NCBI GenBank assembly: GCA_964494475.1
Contig: CAZBRS010000018.1
Coordinates: 1 to 64,000 of the forward strand
Source of the DNA: CAZBRS01 sp964494475
GTDB taxonomy: Bacteria; Myxococcota_A; UBA9042; CAZBRS01
Reading direction: 5' to 3'
DNA length: 64,000 nt
Shown here: positions 27,801 to 36,187 of the stretch, one piece after another
How positions within the stretch are numbered: position 1 is the stretch's first letter
Layout of the letters: each line of letters starts with the position of its first letter
Program-made: the position numbers and the translations under genes
Notes under the pieces: model-generated
Databases searched by the model: none
Told to the model about the DNA's origin: nothing
What the model saw: only the letters and a program-made list of their open reading frames with translations

Positions 27801-29239
27801 CCGACTGCACCGCCGACGTGGGCAAGCGCTGCCTGACCGCCTACTGCGTGGCGCACCGCTGCCGCTTCGGGCTGCCCGAGCTCGACGGCAACCTCGGCAC
27901 GACCCCGGCGAAGGAAGAGTGCTGCGATCCGACCCGGCCGCCCGTGGGCGGCGTGAACCCCGACTGCCAGGACAACGACCCCTGCACCGTCGACGCCTGC
28001 GTCACGGTGGCGGGCCAGCCGACGTTCGGCTACTGCACGCACGTCGCCGACGCGGCCAAGCCCGCGTGCTGCAACAAGACCGAGGACTGCACGGCCAGCA
28101 CCACCGACTGCACGCAGACGGCGTGCCAGTTCGACGCCACGGCCGGCTACAAGAAGTGCAAGGACTTCGACCTGCTGGCCCTCGGCCTCTGCTGCGCGGC
28201 CAACGCCGACTGCGACGACGCCAACGCCTGCACGCTCGATGTCTGCCAGGACGAGAACTGCCGGCACACCAAGCCGGTCGAGGAGTGCTGCACGAAGGTG
28301 ACCGAGTGCCCGCCCACCGGCGACATCTGCTCGACCAAGAGCTGCCCGCTCGCGGGCGACACCGGCGCGTGCACCCTGTCGGCGGTCGCGGGCTGCACGG
28401 CCCCGCTGCCCTACCAGCAGGACTTCGAGTTCGCGCACGAGTTCTACAACGACGCGTTCACCGACGAGGCGCTGGTCGGCTGGACGGCGCAGGGCCAGGC
28501 CACCGCGGCGTGGGCGCCCTCCGACGCCCTCGGCCAGAACCACTCGAAGCACCTGCGCTTCTCGCCGGCCGACGTCGTGGCGGCCGACACGGGCGCCTGC
28601 GTGGCCCTGCCCAAGCTGAACACCACGGGTCAGTCGGCGGCCGTGGTGGCCTTCTACCACGCCCTCGACGTGGCGGCGACGCAGGGCGCGGTGACCCTCA
28701 CCGTCCAGGCGCGTCAGAAGACCTCGAGCAGCTGGGAGACCATCTGGACGAACAACGCCGCGCTCGACGTGGCCGAGGTCGACGTGTACGCGCCGGTGGC
28801 GGCCAAGTACCTCGGCTCGGTCGAGACGGGCGTCCGCTTCTGCCTGACCAGCACCACCGTCGTGGCCGGCACCTACTGGACGCTCGATGACGTCAAGGTG
28901 GTGCGCGGCAGCCTGCCGACGCTCGTGACCAACATCACCGACAAGGTGGTGGCGAAGGGCGCCGACCTGCTGATCAACGACGTGGACGCCTACGACCAGG
29001 ACTTCGACACCGTGTCGTACAGCCTGGTGGGCGCCCCGGCGTTCGTGACGCTGACCGACTTCCACACGGCGTCGGTGCTCGCGGTCACCCACACGTACAT
29101 CGACGTCCAGGTGACCGACGCCGAGTGCGAAGGCGTGGGCGGTGACAACGTGTACCCGATCACGCTGAAGATCTCCGACGGGTTCCTCAACGTCTACGAG
29201 ACCTTCAACCTGACCGTGACCGGCTGCAGCGGCCTCTAG
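18825..29239 (+). CDS. Giant calcium-repeat surface lipoprotein, split by an artificial gap
   Basis: Collapsing the 55-base overlap across the N gap leaves one uninterrupted frame of about 3,419 residues. Signal MGYRTQRFLLATLVSLALVAC (Cys21); GGGGGA precedes ATG 18825. Regions in order: propeller-like repeats (about 30-510; FVVTWESF, FAIAWHST types); a long thrombospondin-type-3-like calcium-binding region (about 512-1858) built from DSDGDGISDAHESG-type repeats; Cys-rich modules (about 1887-2300); a lamin-tail domain (about 2313-2517; VITELSIDPLN ... EWIELMNPG); more Cys-rich CC-S-DC modules (about 2547-3137); a beta-sandwich region; and a C-terminal cadherin-like domain. It is probably a calcium-stiffened fibre or adhesin on the cell surface. 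It has its own sigma-54-type promoter and a downstream terminator. Confidence 0.85.
20360..24400 (+). repeat. Asp/Gly-rich coding repeats (DxDxDG calcium-binding type)
   Basis: Dozens of degenerate GAC-GCC-GAC-GGC-GAC stretches encode DSDGDGI, DADNDGI and DADGDGI motifs, spaced about 25-60 residues apart. They resemble thrombospondin type-3 calcium-binding loops. The near-identical DNA explains why assembly broke just downstream. Confidence 0.85.
24409..24463 (+). repeat. 55-base contig-end overlap, left copy
   Basis: The 55 bases ending at the first N are identical to the 55 bases (24564-24618) that follow the last N. An exact k-mer-length overlap at both gap edges is typical of de Bruijn graph contig ends. 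Confidence 0.9.
24464..24563. other. 100-N scaffold gap, probably artificial
   Basis: Exactly 100 unknown bases. The flanks repeat the same 55 bases, and removing the Ns plus one copy leaves the giant lipoprotein frame open, so there may be no missing sequence. Confidence 0.95.
24564..24618 (+). repeat. 55-base contig-end overlap, right copy
   Basis: Identical to 24409-24463; it encodes the same 18 residues (IDDVTVSITTPVDFQTSG) in the same frame. Confidence 0.9.
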
Positions 29240-29249
29240 GTTCTCTCTC

Positions 29250-29285
29250 GGGGGGAGGGGAGCCCCGTGCTCCCTTCCCCCTTTT
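29250..29285 (+). terminator. Rho-independent terminator after the giant lipoprotein gene
   Basis: GGGGGGAGGGGAG (29250-29262) pairs with CTCCCTTCCCCC (29270-29281) around a 7-base loop with one mismatch, followed by TTTT. It starts 11 bases after the stop codon. Confidence 0.75.
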
Positions 29286-29305
29286 CTCCTCTCTCTCCCA
29301 AAAAC

Positions 29306-29333
29306 TTGCCGAAGCCCCGGGCGGCCCTAGAAT
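29306..29333 (+). promoter_or_regulatory. Sigma-70-like promoter of the Lon-N-like/ABC/sigma operon
   Basis: TTGCCG (29306-29311), a 16-nt spacer, TAGAAT (29328-29333). The start near 29340 leaves a 25-base leader before ATG 29366, directly after the preceding terminator. Confidence 0.6.
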
Positions 29334-29365
29334 CGAGCCCGAATCAACTGGCGCGGTGCGGGTCC

Positions 29366-29989
29366 ATGCGCGTTCCGCTCGTCTTCCACGTCGACGAGGT
29401 GCTGCTCCCGCACAGCAGCACATCGCTGAAGCTCCGTGACGCCCGCCGTGGCATCCTCGACTACGTCGCCCAGTCCGAGGACGGCACGGTCTTCCTGACC
29501 GATCTCGAGGGCAAGGCCGGCACGCTCTCGCGCATCGTGCGCCTGCAGCCGCAGGGCGAAGAGGGCGTGTACGTGGGCAGCGTGCTCGGGATCGAGCGCG
29601 GGCTGCTGACGCGCCGCTTCGTGTCCGACGAGTACCGCATCGAGTTCGGCGACATCCAGACGTTCCCGGAGCCCTCCGAGGAGGACCGGGTGGCGGCGGC
29701 CGATTTCCTGCGTTGGCTGGACCCCGCGTTGCTGCAGCTGCCCGACGGGCTGGCCGAGATCGGCCTGGCGGCGCTGCGCCTGCGCGACGTGACCGAGCCC
29801 GTGGCCTACCTGTACCGCGTGGCGTCGCTCTTCCTGCGCTCGTCGCCCGCGCGCAAGGAGTTCCTGCTGCTCACCGACGTGGGCGAGCAGGTGGGGTACC
29901 TGCTGCAGGTGATCCGGCGCGCGTGCCTGACCGGCGAGCTGTCCGGATGGACCCCGAAGCCCGTGGGCGCAGAGCGCGTCCCCCACTGA
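29366..29989 (+). CDS. Lon N-terminal-domain-like protein
   Basis: A 207-residue soluble protein. The N-terminal 110 residues follow the pattern of Lon substrate-binding (LAN) domains: VPLVFHVDEVLLPHSSTSLKL, then VFLTDLEGKAGTLSRIVRLQ and YVGSVLGIERGLL, comparable to the 'PL-x-lFPl..vvfPg', 'GTlaeI' and 'v.Gl.R' strands of the family. The rest is helical. No AAA or protease domain is attached, as in many stand-alone bacterial LAN proteins of unclear role. The resemblance is distant, so this is a tentative call. The ABC ATPase gene starts 2 bases after its stop codon, so it leads that operon. Confidence 0.55.
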   Translation: MRVPLVFHVDEVLLPHSSTSLKLRDARRGILDYVAQSEDGTVFLTDLEGKAGTLSRIVRLQPQGEEGVYVGSVLGIERGLLTRRFVSDEYRIEFGDIQTFPEPSEEDRVAAADFLRWLDPALLQLPDGLAEIGLAALRLRDVTEPVAYLYRVASLFLRSSPARKEFLLLTDVGEQVGYLLQVIRRACLTGELSGWTPKPVGAERVPH

Positions 29990-29991
29990 CC

Positions 29992-30960
29992 ATGCAGCCG
30001 TCTCCGCTGGTGGAGGTGCGAGACCTTTCGCTCGCGGTGCGCGGCGCCGACGGTCTCTGCCCGGTCGTCTCGGGGGTGTCGTTCTCCCTCGATCGCGGCG
30101 AGTGCCTGGCCCTGGTGGGAGAGTCTGGCTCGGGCAAGACCCTCACGGCCTTCTCGCTGCTCGGCCTCTACCCTTCTCCTGACCTCGTGCAGACCGGCGG
30201 GACGATCACGTTCGAGGGCGTGGAGCACGCCAGCCGCTCGCCCGAGGCGCTGCGACGCCTGCGCGGTCGGCGCCTGGGCATGGTCTTCCAGGAGCCCGCG
30301 CAGGCGCTGAACCCGGTGCGGCGCGTCGAAGACCACCTCGCGGAGGTGCTGGCCGCGCACGACGTGTGCGCGCCCCGCGAGCGGCGGGCGCGCATGCTGC
30401 GGGGGCTCGAGGAGGCCGGGCTCCGCGACCCGGAGGTCGTGCTCCGCATGTACCCGTTCGAGCTCAGCGGGGGCATGATGCAGCGCGTGTGCATCGCGCT
30501 GGCGCTCATCGCCGACCCCGTCGTGCTCATCGCCGACGAGCCCACCACCGCGCTCGACCCCGAGGTCTCGGCGCGCATCGTCGACAGCTTCGCCGCGCTC
30601 CGCAGGTCGCGCGAGCTGGCCATCCTGTACATCTCGCACGACCTGCACGTCGTCGGTCGCCTGGCCGATCGGGTGGGCGTCATGTACCTGGGCCGCCTGG
30701 TCGAGCTCGGACCCGCCGCCGAGGTCCTCCGTACGCCCAGGCATCCCTATACCCGCGGGCTCCTCGACGCGCTCACGCCCGACGGGCACGGGCGCTTCCG
30801 CACCATCCCGGGCGATCCCCGCGACCGGCCGCCGACCGAGGGTGCCTGCCCGTTCCTGCCGCGCTGCGGGCGGGCCGACGCCGCGTGCGCGACGGGTCCC
30901 TCGCTCGGTGGCGACGAACGGCGCGTGGTCGCGTGCCACCACCCCCTGGAGGCCCCATGA
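29992..30960 (+). CDS. Dipeptide/oligopeptide-type ABC ATPase, DppD-like
   Basis: A 322-residue ATPase. Walker A GESGSGKT (43-50), signature LSGGMMQRV (about 161-169), Walker B VVLIADEPTTALDPE and the switch His (ISHDLHVVGRLADR) are intact. The C-terminal oligopeptide-ABC extension with its Cys cluster (GACPFLPRCGRADAAC) marks the DppD/OppD subfamily. The next gene overlaps it by 4 bases (ATGA). Its permease partners are probably those at 8766-10512, about 20 kb away on the other strand. Energises uptake at the inner membrane. Confidence 0.93.
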   Translation: MQPSPLVEVRDLSLAVRGADGLCPVVSGVSFSLDRGECLALVGESGSGKTLTAFSLLGLYPSPDLVQTGGTITFEGVEHASRSPEALRRLRGRRLGMVFQEPAQALNPVRRVEDHLAEVLAAHDVCAPRERRARMLRGLEEAGLRDPEVVLRMYPFELSGGMMQRVCIALALIADPVVLIADEPTTALDPEVSARIVDSFAALRRSRELAILYISHDLHVVGRLADRVGVMYLGRLVELGPAAEVLRTPRHPYTRGLLDALTPDGHGRFRTIPGDPRDRPPTEGACPFLPRCGRADAACATGPSLGGDERRVVACHHPLEAP

Positions 30961-31688
30961 CGGCGCAGGAGGTGGTGCTCGACGTCCGCGGCGTCTCGAA
31001 GGTCTTCACGAAGCGCGTGGGGGCCATGCCGTGGCAACGGCGCGAGCTGCACGCGCTGGCCGACGTGAGCCTGCAGGTGCGGCGTGGCGAGATCGTGGCG
31101 CTGGTCGGCGAGAGCGGCAGCGGCAAGAGCACGCTCGGGCGGTTGGCGCTCGGCGTGGGGCGGCCGAGCGCGGGCTCGATCCACCTGCTGGGGCACGACC
31201 TCCAGCGCGCCGGCCGCGGCGAGTGGCGGGCCCTGCGGCAGCGCGCGCAGATGATCTTCCAGGACCCGTTCTCGAGCCTGAACCCCTACCTGACCGTGCA
31301 GCAGGCCGTGAGCGAGGCGCCGCTGGCGCACGGGCGCTGGGTAAGGCGCGAAGCGGCGGACCGGGCCGGGGCGCTGCTCGAGAGCGTGGGGCTCGGCCGC
31401 GACGATCTGGGCAAGCGCCCGCACCAGTTCAGCGGGGGGCAGCGCCAGCGGCTGGTGATCGCGCGCGCTTTGGCTCTGGACCCCGAGTTCCTGGTGGCCG
31501 ACGAGCCCGTGAGCGCGCTCGATCGCAGCGTGGCGGCCCAGGTCTTGAACCTGCTCCTCGACCTGCGCGAGCGCCTTGGGCTCACCTACCTGCTCATCTC
31601 GCACGACCTCGCCGTGGTGAACGCCGTGGCCGACCGCGTGGTCACGCTGCGCGCGGGCCGCGTCGAGAGCGAGGTCGCGCCGGCATGA
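30957..31688 (+). CDS. Dipeptide/oligopeptide-type ABC ATPase, DppF-like
   Basis: A 243-residue ATPase with Walker A GESGSGKST (about 45-53), Q-loop (MIFQDPFSSLNPYLTV, the DppF-type 'FQDP..SLNP'), signature FSGGQRQRL, Walker B FLVADEPVSALD and switch His (LISHDLAVVNAVADR). It ends soon after the ATPase core, lacking the usual 60-80 residue C-terminal oligopeptide extension, so it is shorter than typical DppF. It is translationally coupled on both sides by ATGA overlaps, to the DppD-like gene and to the ECF sigma gene. Confidence 0.92.
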   Translation: MTAQEVVLDVRGVSKVFTKRVGAMPWQRRELHALADVSLQVRRGEIVALVGESGSGKSTLGRLALGVGRPSAGSIHLLGHDLQRAGRGEWRALRQRAQMIFQDPFSSLNPYLTVQQAVSEAPLAHGRWVRREAADRAGALLESVGLGRDDLGKRPHQFSGGQRQRLVIARALALDPEFLVADEPVSALDRSVAAQVLNLLLDLRERLGLTYLLISHDLAVVNAVADRVVTLRAGRVESEVAPA

Positions 31689-32284
31689 AACCTTTTCTGC
31701 TGCTGCTCGTCGTACTCTTCGGGAAGCGGCTCCGCAAGGAGCCCGACGAGGAGCTGCTGCGCCGCTTCGCCGAGGGCGAGGCCGAAGCCATCGGCGTGCT
31801 GTACGATCGGCACGGGCGGTTCCTGCTGCGCTACGTGGGGATGTACATGGGTTCGTGGAGCCACGCCGAGGATGTGCTGCAGGAGGCCTTCGCGCGCCTG
31901 ATGAGCGTGGTCGAGCAGGGCGGGCAGATCCAGAACGCGCGCGCCTTCCTGACCGTCACGTGCCGCAACCTGGCCATCGACCAGGCCCGCCGCGGGAAGC
32001 GCTTCGCCGGGCCCTCGCTCGACGACGATCCGCTGCCGGCGAACGAGCCCCGCGAGGAGCGAGGTCCCCTCGACGACGTGACCGATCGCGAGTTCGCGGC
32101 GCGGCTGGCGCGCGCCCTCGAGGGGCTGCCCGAGGAGCAGCGCGACGCGTTCCTCCTGAAGGAGTCGCTGGGGTACAAGTTCCGCGAGATCGCCGAGGTG
32201 ACGGGGGTGACCGAGAGCACCGTGAAGAGCCGGCTGCGCTACGCGCTCACGAAGCTGCAGGCCGAGCTCGGGGATTTCGCATGA
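31685..32284 (+). CDS. ECF-type RNA polymerase sigma factor
   Basis: A 199-residue sigma-70 family protein. Region 2 (about 40-110) contains YDRHGRFLLRYVGMYMG, the SHAEDVLQEAFARLM core-binding helix and ARAFLTVTCRNLAIDQARR. Region 4 (about 140-195) has LEGLPEEQRDAFLLKESLG and the DNA-reading helix GVTESTVKSRLRYALTKL. The hydrophobic MKPFLLLLVVLF start is unusual and may mark a membrane-associating tail or a later true start. Coupled by 4-base overlaps to the DppF-like gene before it and to the probable anti-sigma gene after it. Confidence 0.9.
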   Translation: MKPFLLLLVVLFGKRLRKEPDEELLRRFAEGEAEAIGVLYDRHGRFLLRYVGMYMGSWSHAEDVLQEAFARLMSVVEQGGQIQNARAFLTVTCRNLAIDQARRGKRFAGPSLDDDPLPANEPREERGPLDDVTDREFAARLARALEGLPEEQRDAFLLKESLGYKFREIAEVTGVTESTVKSRLRYALTKLQAELGDFA

Positions 32285-33777
32285 GCGACGACCGCGAACA
32301 GCGCCTGGTCGAGGCCATCTACGGCGAGGGCGCCGCTGCCCCCGAAGACGCCGCCGAGGCTCTGCGCTTGAAGGCGTTCCGCGAGGGGCTCGCGAGCCGG
32401 TTGGGCGACGTACAGCCGCCCTCCGAGGTGCGCGCGCGGCTGGTCGCCGAGGCCCGGGCGCGGCTGCGGGCGCGGCGTTCGCCGTGGACGGTGTGGGCGC
32501 TGCGCCTGGCGCCTGTCGCGACCGTCGTTCTCGTGGTGGGGGTCTGGCTCACGGTGCAGCCGCGCTTCGACGAGTCGGAGCGCGCCACCCCCGAACAAGC
32601 GGCCGCGCGCGCGGTGGACGAATGGGCGGCGGCGAAGACGCCGGCCGCTCCTGCGGCCGAGCCGCCTGCGCCCGTCGACCTCTCGAAGGCCGCGCCGGCG
32701 GCGGTGGTCACGAAACCGGGGCCGGTGGTCACGGCCGCTTCAGCGGGCGACGCGCCGGCTCCGGAGCCCGCCGACACGCCGGTGGCGGCGGGGCAGAAGG
32801 AAGAGGCGGCGACCCGCAAGTTCGACCTGGCGCCCCATGAGGGACCCAAGGCGACCGCCACGAGGCTGCAGCGCGCGCGGCTGGCCAAGGAGCTGGAGGC
32901 GCTCGGCGCCCTGAAGCCGGGGGCCGGCGAAGGCAAGGTCGCCGACCTGTTCAGCGCGGGCACCGGCCGGGGCTCCGCCCCGGAGAACGCGCTGGTGAGC
33001 GCCGAGCTGGGGCCTCGCGGCGACTCGCGTGGCCTCGCGGAGAGCGGCTCGCTGGGCGCGTCGGGCGGCGGCTCCGTAGCCGGGGGCAGCGTGGGCGGCC
33101 TCGGCCAACTGGGCCGGCGTGGCGGGTCCCCCGGCAAGGGCGGCGCGGGCCTGGCCGACGACACCGACGCGCGCGCCGAGGGGCAGTCGTCGGTCCGGCC
33201 GGCGAAGGCCAGGGCGCCGGTCGCCGACGCGGGGCTGGTGGCCGGCGAGGACCTGGCCTCGGTCGCCTACCGGCAGGCCGCGCCGCGGCGCGACGAGGTG
33301 CAGAGCGCGGAACAGGAGGCGGACGAGGCTCCGGCCGAGGCGTTGGCCGAGGCCCGGGAGGCGACGCCGGCGGCCGCCCCGACGGCGAGCGCGATGGCCG
33401 TGGCCACGGCCTCGGCGCCTGCGCGGAAACCCGCTCCCGACGCCGCGGTGACGGCGGATCCGGACGACGGCGAGGCTACCGAGAAGAAGGCGGAGCAGGC
33501 GGCCCCCGCGGCTCCGAAGCCCGCGGCGCAGGGCTGGTCGGCGCCAGCGGCCCCGGCAGAGCCGGATCACGACGCGTCGTGCCTGGCGCTCGAGAGGGCC
33601 CTGGCACGCGCGACCACGCCCGCCGCCCGGGTCGACGCGGCGCTGGCGCTGGCCGACTGCCGCAAGCGGGCCGGCGTGGCCGGGCTCGCGAAGCGGTTGC
33701 TCGAAGACCTGCTGGACGACACCACCCTCGACGCTCCGCTCCGCGAGCGCGTGCAGGATGCCCTGCGCCGCCTCTGA
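32281..33777 (+). CDS. Probable single-pass anti-sigma factor with long Ala/Pro/Gly-rich tail
   Basis: A 498-residue protein. Residues 1-65 are a cytoplasmic helical domain (DREQRLVEAIYG ... FREGLASRL), followed by one TM helix (about 67-87, WALRLAPVATVVLVVGVWLTV). The rest is extracytoplasmic and low complexity, Ala/Pro/Glu-rich. A Gly-rich stretch about residues 215-290 (GKVADLFSAGTGRG ... VGGLGQLGRRGG) resembles the linker of myxobacterial AgmX/PglI-type proteins. The C-terminal 75 residues form a helical domain with two Cys. Position, topology and ATGA overlap with the sigma gene make an anti-sigma role likely, although no zinc-binding HxxxCxxC motif is present. Confidence 0.65.
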   Translation: MSDDREQRLVEAIYGEGAAAPEDAAEALRLKAFREGLASRLGDVQPPSEVRARLVAEARARLRARRSPWTVWALRLAPVATVVLVVGVWLTVQPRFDESERATPEQAAARAVDEWAAAKTPAAPAAEPPAPVDLSKAAPAAVVTKPGPVVTAASAGDAPAPEPADTPVAAGQKEEAATRKFDLAPHEGPKATATRLQRARLAKELEALGALKPGAGEGKVADLFSAGTGRGSAPENALVSAELGPRGDSRGLAESGSLGASGGGSVAGGSVGGLGQLGRRGGSPGKGGAGLADDTDARAEGQSSVRPAKARAPVADAGLVAGEDLASVAYRQAAPRRDEVQSAEQEADEAPAEALAEAREATPAAAPTASAMAVATASAPARKPAPDAAVTADPDDGEATEKKAEQAAPAAPKPAAQGWSAPAAPAEPDHDASCLALERALARATTPAARVDAALALADCRKRAGVAGLAKRLLEDLLDDTTLDAPLRERVQDALRRL

Positions 33778-33898
33778 TCGAAGCCCGTGACATTCCGGGC
33801 GGCTGCGTGTAGAGAAATTGCTCGGTTCGCGAGCCCGGCGGGGGCCGCCCGGATCGTGGAGCCCGCGTTCTTTCACGGGGAACGCGGTTCGGCGGGCC

Positions 33899-33915
33899 GT
33901 GGCACGGGGATTGCT
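33899..33915 (+). promoter_or_regulatory. Sigma-54 promoter of the envelope operon
   Basis: GTGGCACGGGGATTGCT contains TGGCACG-N4-TTGCT, a full match to the sigma-54 consensus, with GG at 33901-33902 and GC at 33913-33914. Transcription would begin near 33926, 20 bases before ATG 33948. Confidence 0.8.
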
Positions 33916-33947
33916 GGTAACGACGTCGCACGGAAATGGGGGGAACG

Positions 33948-35504
33948 ATGGGAAGGGCCCGTCCGACAGCAAGGCTTCTGGTTCCCTGGCTGGGGCTGCT
34001 GGTGCTGGCGGCCTGTTACGAGCGCCCGAGCGAGCTCGACGGGGCGCTGCAGGGGCAGGCCTCGTTCGCGCTGGGTTCGCGCATGCTCTACCTGCGCGCG
34101 AGCCCGGCCGAGGCCGTGCTGCTCGACTTCTCGGGGGCGGAGCCGCGCCGCTTCTCGTGGCCCTTCGCGTGCGACGTGGGTCCGTCCCGGGTCCTGGCCG
34201 ACCTCAGCCTGGCCTTGATCTGCTGGGGCGACGCGTCGGAGTTGAGGGTGCTCCGCGTCGACGCCGACGGCGCGCCGATCTGGAGCGTCTATCCGCTGCC
34301 CAGCGCGTACTCGAGCCTGGCGGCGTCCGACGACGGGCGCTGGCTCGTGGCCTTCTTCGGTCCGGGCGCGTCGAGCGGCCACCTGTTCCAGAACGCGAGC
34401 GAGGTGACGGTGGTCGACGCCGCGGCCGAGCCCTCCGAGGCGAACCCGTCGACCCGCGTGCTCGATCTGCGCGACCGCGATCCCCTCGACGTGACCGTGG
34501 GCCCCGAGTTCGAGCACGAGGGCGCGCGGGGGCGCCTGGCGGTGGTCGAGGCCCCGTCGCTGCTCGCCGTGTTCAACCTGCTGGCGCCCGGCGACGGCGC
34601 CGACGTGGTGCCCCTGGTCCCGTCGGGCAGCCTGACGGCGATCCAGCCCGACCGGCTGCGCTTCTTCGCCGATCGCCCCGACGGCAAGCTCGACCTCTAC
34701 GTGGGCGCGTCCCAGTCGTCCGACATCTTCGAGGTGCTCTTCGCCGCCGATCCGACCGGGGTCGGCACGTCGGCGCCGGACTTCGCATCAACCATCCGCC
34801 TGCTCACGCTCCCGAGCCCGCCCGCCGACTTCCTGCCCTTCGTCGATCACGACGGGCTCGTTCGGGTGGCGGCGCTCAGCACGGCGACGCAAGACGTGTA
34901 CCTCTTCGCGCCCGACCAGGGGCTGCAGCGGGTGAACCGCATGCCCTACCGCTTCACGAGCATGGCGCCGGTGCTGCGCGGCGACGGCCGGGCGCACTTC
35001 CTGCTGTCGGCCCCGGGCAACACCCAGATGGGGCGGCTGCTCGCCGACTTCGACGTGGCCGAGGCCGATGCCAAGAGCGCCGACACGTTCACGCTCGTCG
35101 AGCTCGGCGATCTGGCCTCGTCGCTGCAGGCCGTCGAGGGTACCCCGACCTTCGTGGTGCGCCACGGCGCCGACTCGCTCACCCTGCTCGACGGCGTGAC
35201 CCACGCGCGCAGCCTGGTCAAGGAGCTCGGCGCCATCCGCGACGCCCGCCTGGTGGGCGACACCTTCCACGTGCTCACCGACATCGGCGGGGGCTCGGCC
35301 TACGGCCGGCTCGACGTCGTCCACCACGAGTCGGTCACCGTCGACGTGCCGAGCTCGACCACGCACTTCCTGGGGGTGGGCGACGACCTGACGCTCTTCG
35401 GGCTGGAGGGCGGGCCCGGGGGCGCGCTGCTCGGCGTGCGCGGCGGGCCGGGAGAGCCCGAGGTGCTGGAGTGGCGCGGCTTCCTGCTCGACGGACACCT
35501 GTGA
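33948..35504 (+). CDS. Lipoprotein of unknown function, beta-propeller-like
   Basis: A 518-residue lipoprotein: signal MGRARPTARLLVPWLGLLVLAAC (Cys23). The mature part is beta-rich with repeated short strands such as LYLRASPAEAVLLDFSG and LVAFFGPGASSGHLF, consistent with a propeller of 6-7 blades, but no named family is recognisable. ATG 33948 is chosen over ATG 33936 because GGGGGGA lies just ahead of it. First gene of a sigma-54-driven three-gene envelope operon, with the beta-barrel gene 11 bases downstream. It may sit at the outer membrane next to the barrel protein. Confidence 0.75.
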   Translation: MGRARPTARLLVPWLGLLVLAACYERPSELDGALQGQASFALGSRMLYLRASPAEAVLLDFSGAEPRRFSWPFACDVGPSRVLADLSLALICWGDASELRVLRVDADGAPIWSVYPLPSAYSSLAASDDGRWLVAFFGPGASSGHLFQNASEVTVVDAAAEPSEANPSTRVLDLRDRDPLDVTVGPEFEHEGARGRLAVVEAPSLLAVFNLLAPGDGADVVPLVPSGSLTAIQPDRLRFFADRPDGKLDLYVGASQSSDIFEVLFAADPTGVGTSAPDFASTIRLLTLPSPPADFLPFVDHDGLVRVAALSTATQDVYLFAPDQGLQRVNRMPYRFTSMAPVLRGDGRAHFLLSAPGNTQMGRLLADFDVAEADAKSADTFTLVELGDLASSLQAVEGTPTFVVRHGADSLTLLDGVTHARSLVKELGAIRDARLVGDTFHVLTDIGGGSAYGRLDVVHHESVTVDVPSSTTHFLGVGDDLTLFGLEGGPGGALLGVRGGPGEPEVLEWRGFLLDGHL

Positions 35505-35515
35505 GGAGGCCCGCC

Positions 35516-36169
35516 ATGAGACGCATGCTGCCGATCCTCTTCGTGCTGCTGGTCCCGGCGTCGCTCGGCGCGCGTGACCTCGAGATCTTCGTGGGGGCGC
35601 GGGGCGGCCTCACGTTGTCGCACGGCTTCATCGACCAGTTCGACCGCCGCACCGTGTCGAGCCCTCACGTGGGGCTGGCCGTCGAGGTGTTCGACGATCT
35701 GCTGGTCGAGGTGAGCTACGCGACGTTGCGGGCCGAGGGCCGGGTGTTCCAGGAGTACGCCACCGAATGGTCGGCCCACGCCGCCGAGGTGGGGGCGCGC
35801 TACGTGTGGCCCGTGCTGCCGTGGCTGCGGCCCTATGCGCGGCTGACCGGGGGCGTGCTCTTCGAGACGTACACGCTGGAGGGGCCCGGTCTCGAGGTGC
35901 GCGCGAAGCAGGTCGGCTTCGAGGTGCTGCCCCTCGCGGGCCTCGAGGTGCTGTGGCCCACCGACGCGCTGGCCGCCAACGAGGGGCTGTTCGACAAGGC
36001 CACGGGCGGGATCTATCTGGAGCTGGGGTACCGCTACGTGCTGCCGTTCGACGTGGGCCGCCGCGCGCCGGCCAGCGGGTTCGAGGGCGCGACCTCGACG
36101 CCGCTCGACCTGGGCGCCTTCGACGTGCAGGGCTTCGTGTTCGGTGGCGGCTTCGTGGGTCATTTCTGA
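35516..36169 (+). CDS. Small outer-membrane beta-barrel protein
   Basis: A 217-residue protein with a Sec signal (MRRMLPILFVLLVPASLGA, cleavage after A19) and alternating amphipathic strands typical of OmpA/OmpW-like 8-strand barrels: EIFVGARGGLTLSHGF, HVGLAVEVFDDLLVEVSYA, EVGARYVWPVLPWLRPYARL, GGIYLELGYRYVLPF. It ends in aromatic Phe (VGHF), the usual BAM recognition signal. It lies between two propeller-like lipoprotein genes with 11- and 18-base gaps, so the three products may form an envelope complex. Confidence 0.8.
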   Translation: MRRMLPILFVLLVPASLGARDLEIFVGARGGLTLSHGFIDQFDRRTVSSPHVGLAVEVFDDLLVEVSYATLRAEGRVFQEYATEWSAHAAEVGARYVWPVLPWLRPYARLTGGVLFETYTLEGPGLEVRAKQVGFEVLPLAGLEVLWPTDALAANEGLFDKATGGIYLELGYRYVLPFDVGRRAPASGFEGATSTPLDLGAFDVQGFVFGGGFVGHF

Positions 36170-36187
36170 TTCGGGCGGGAGGATACC

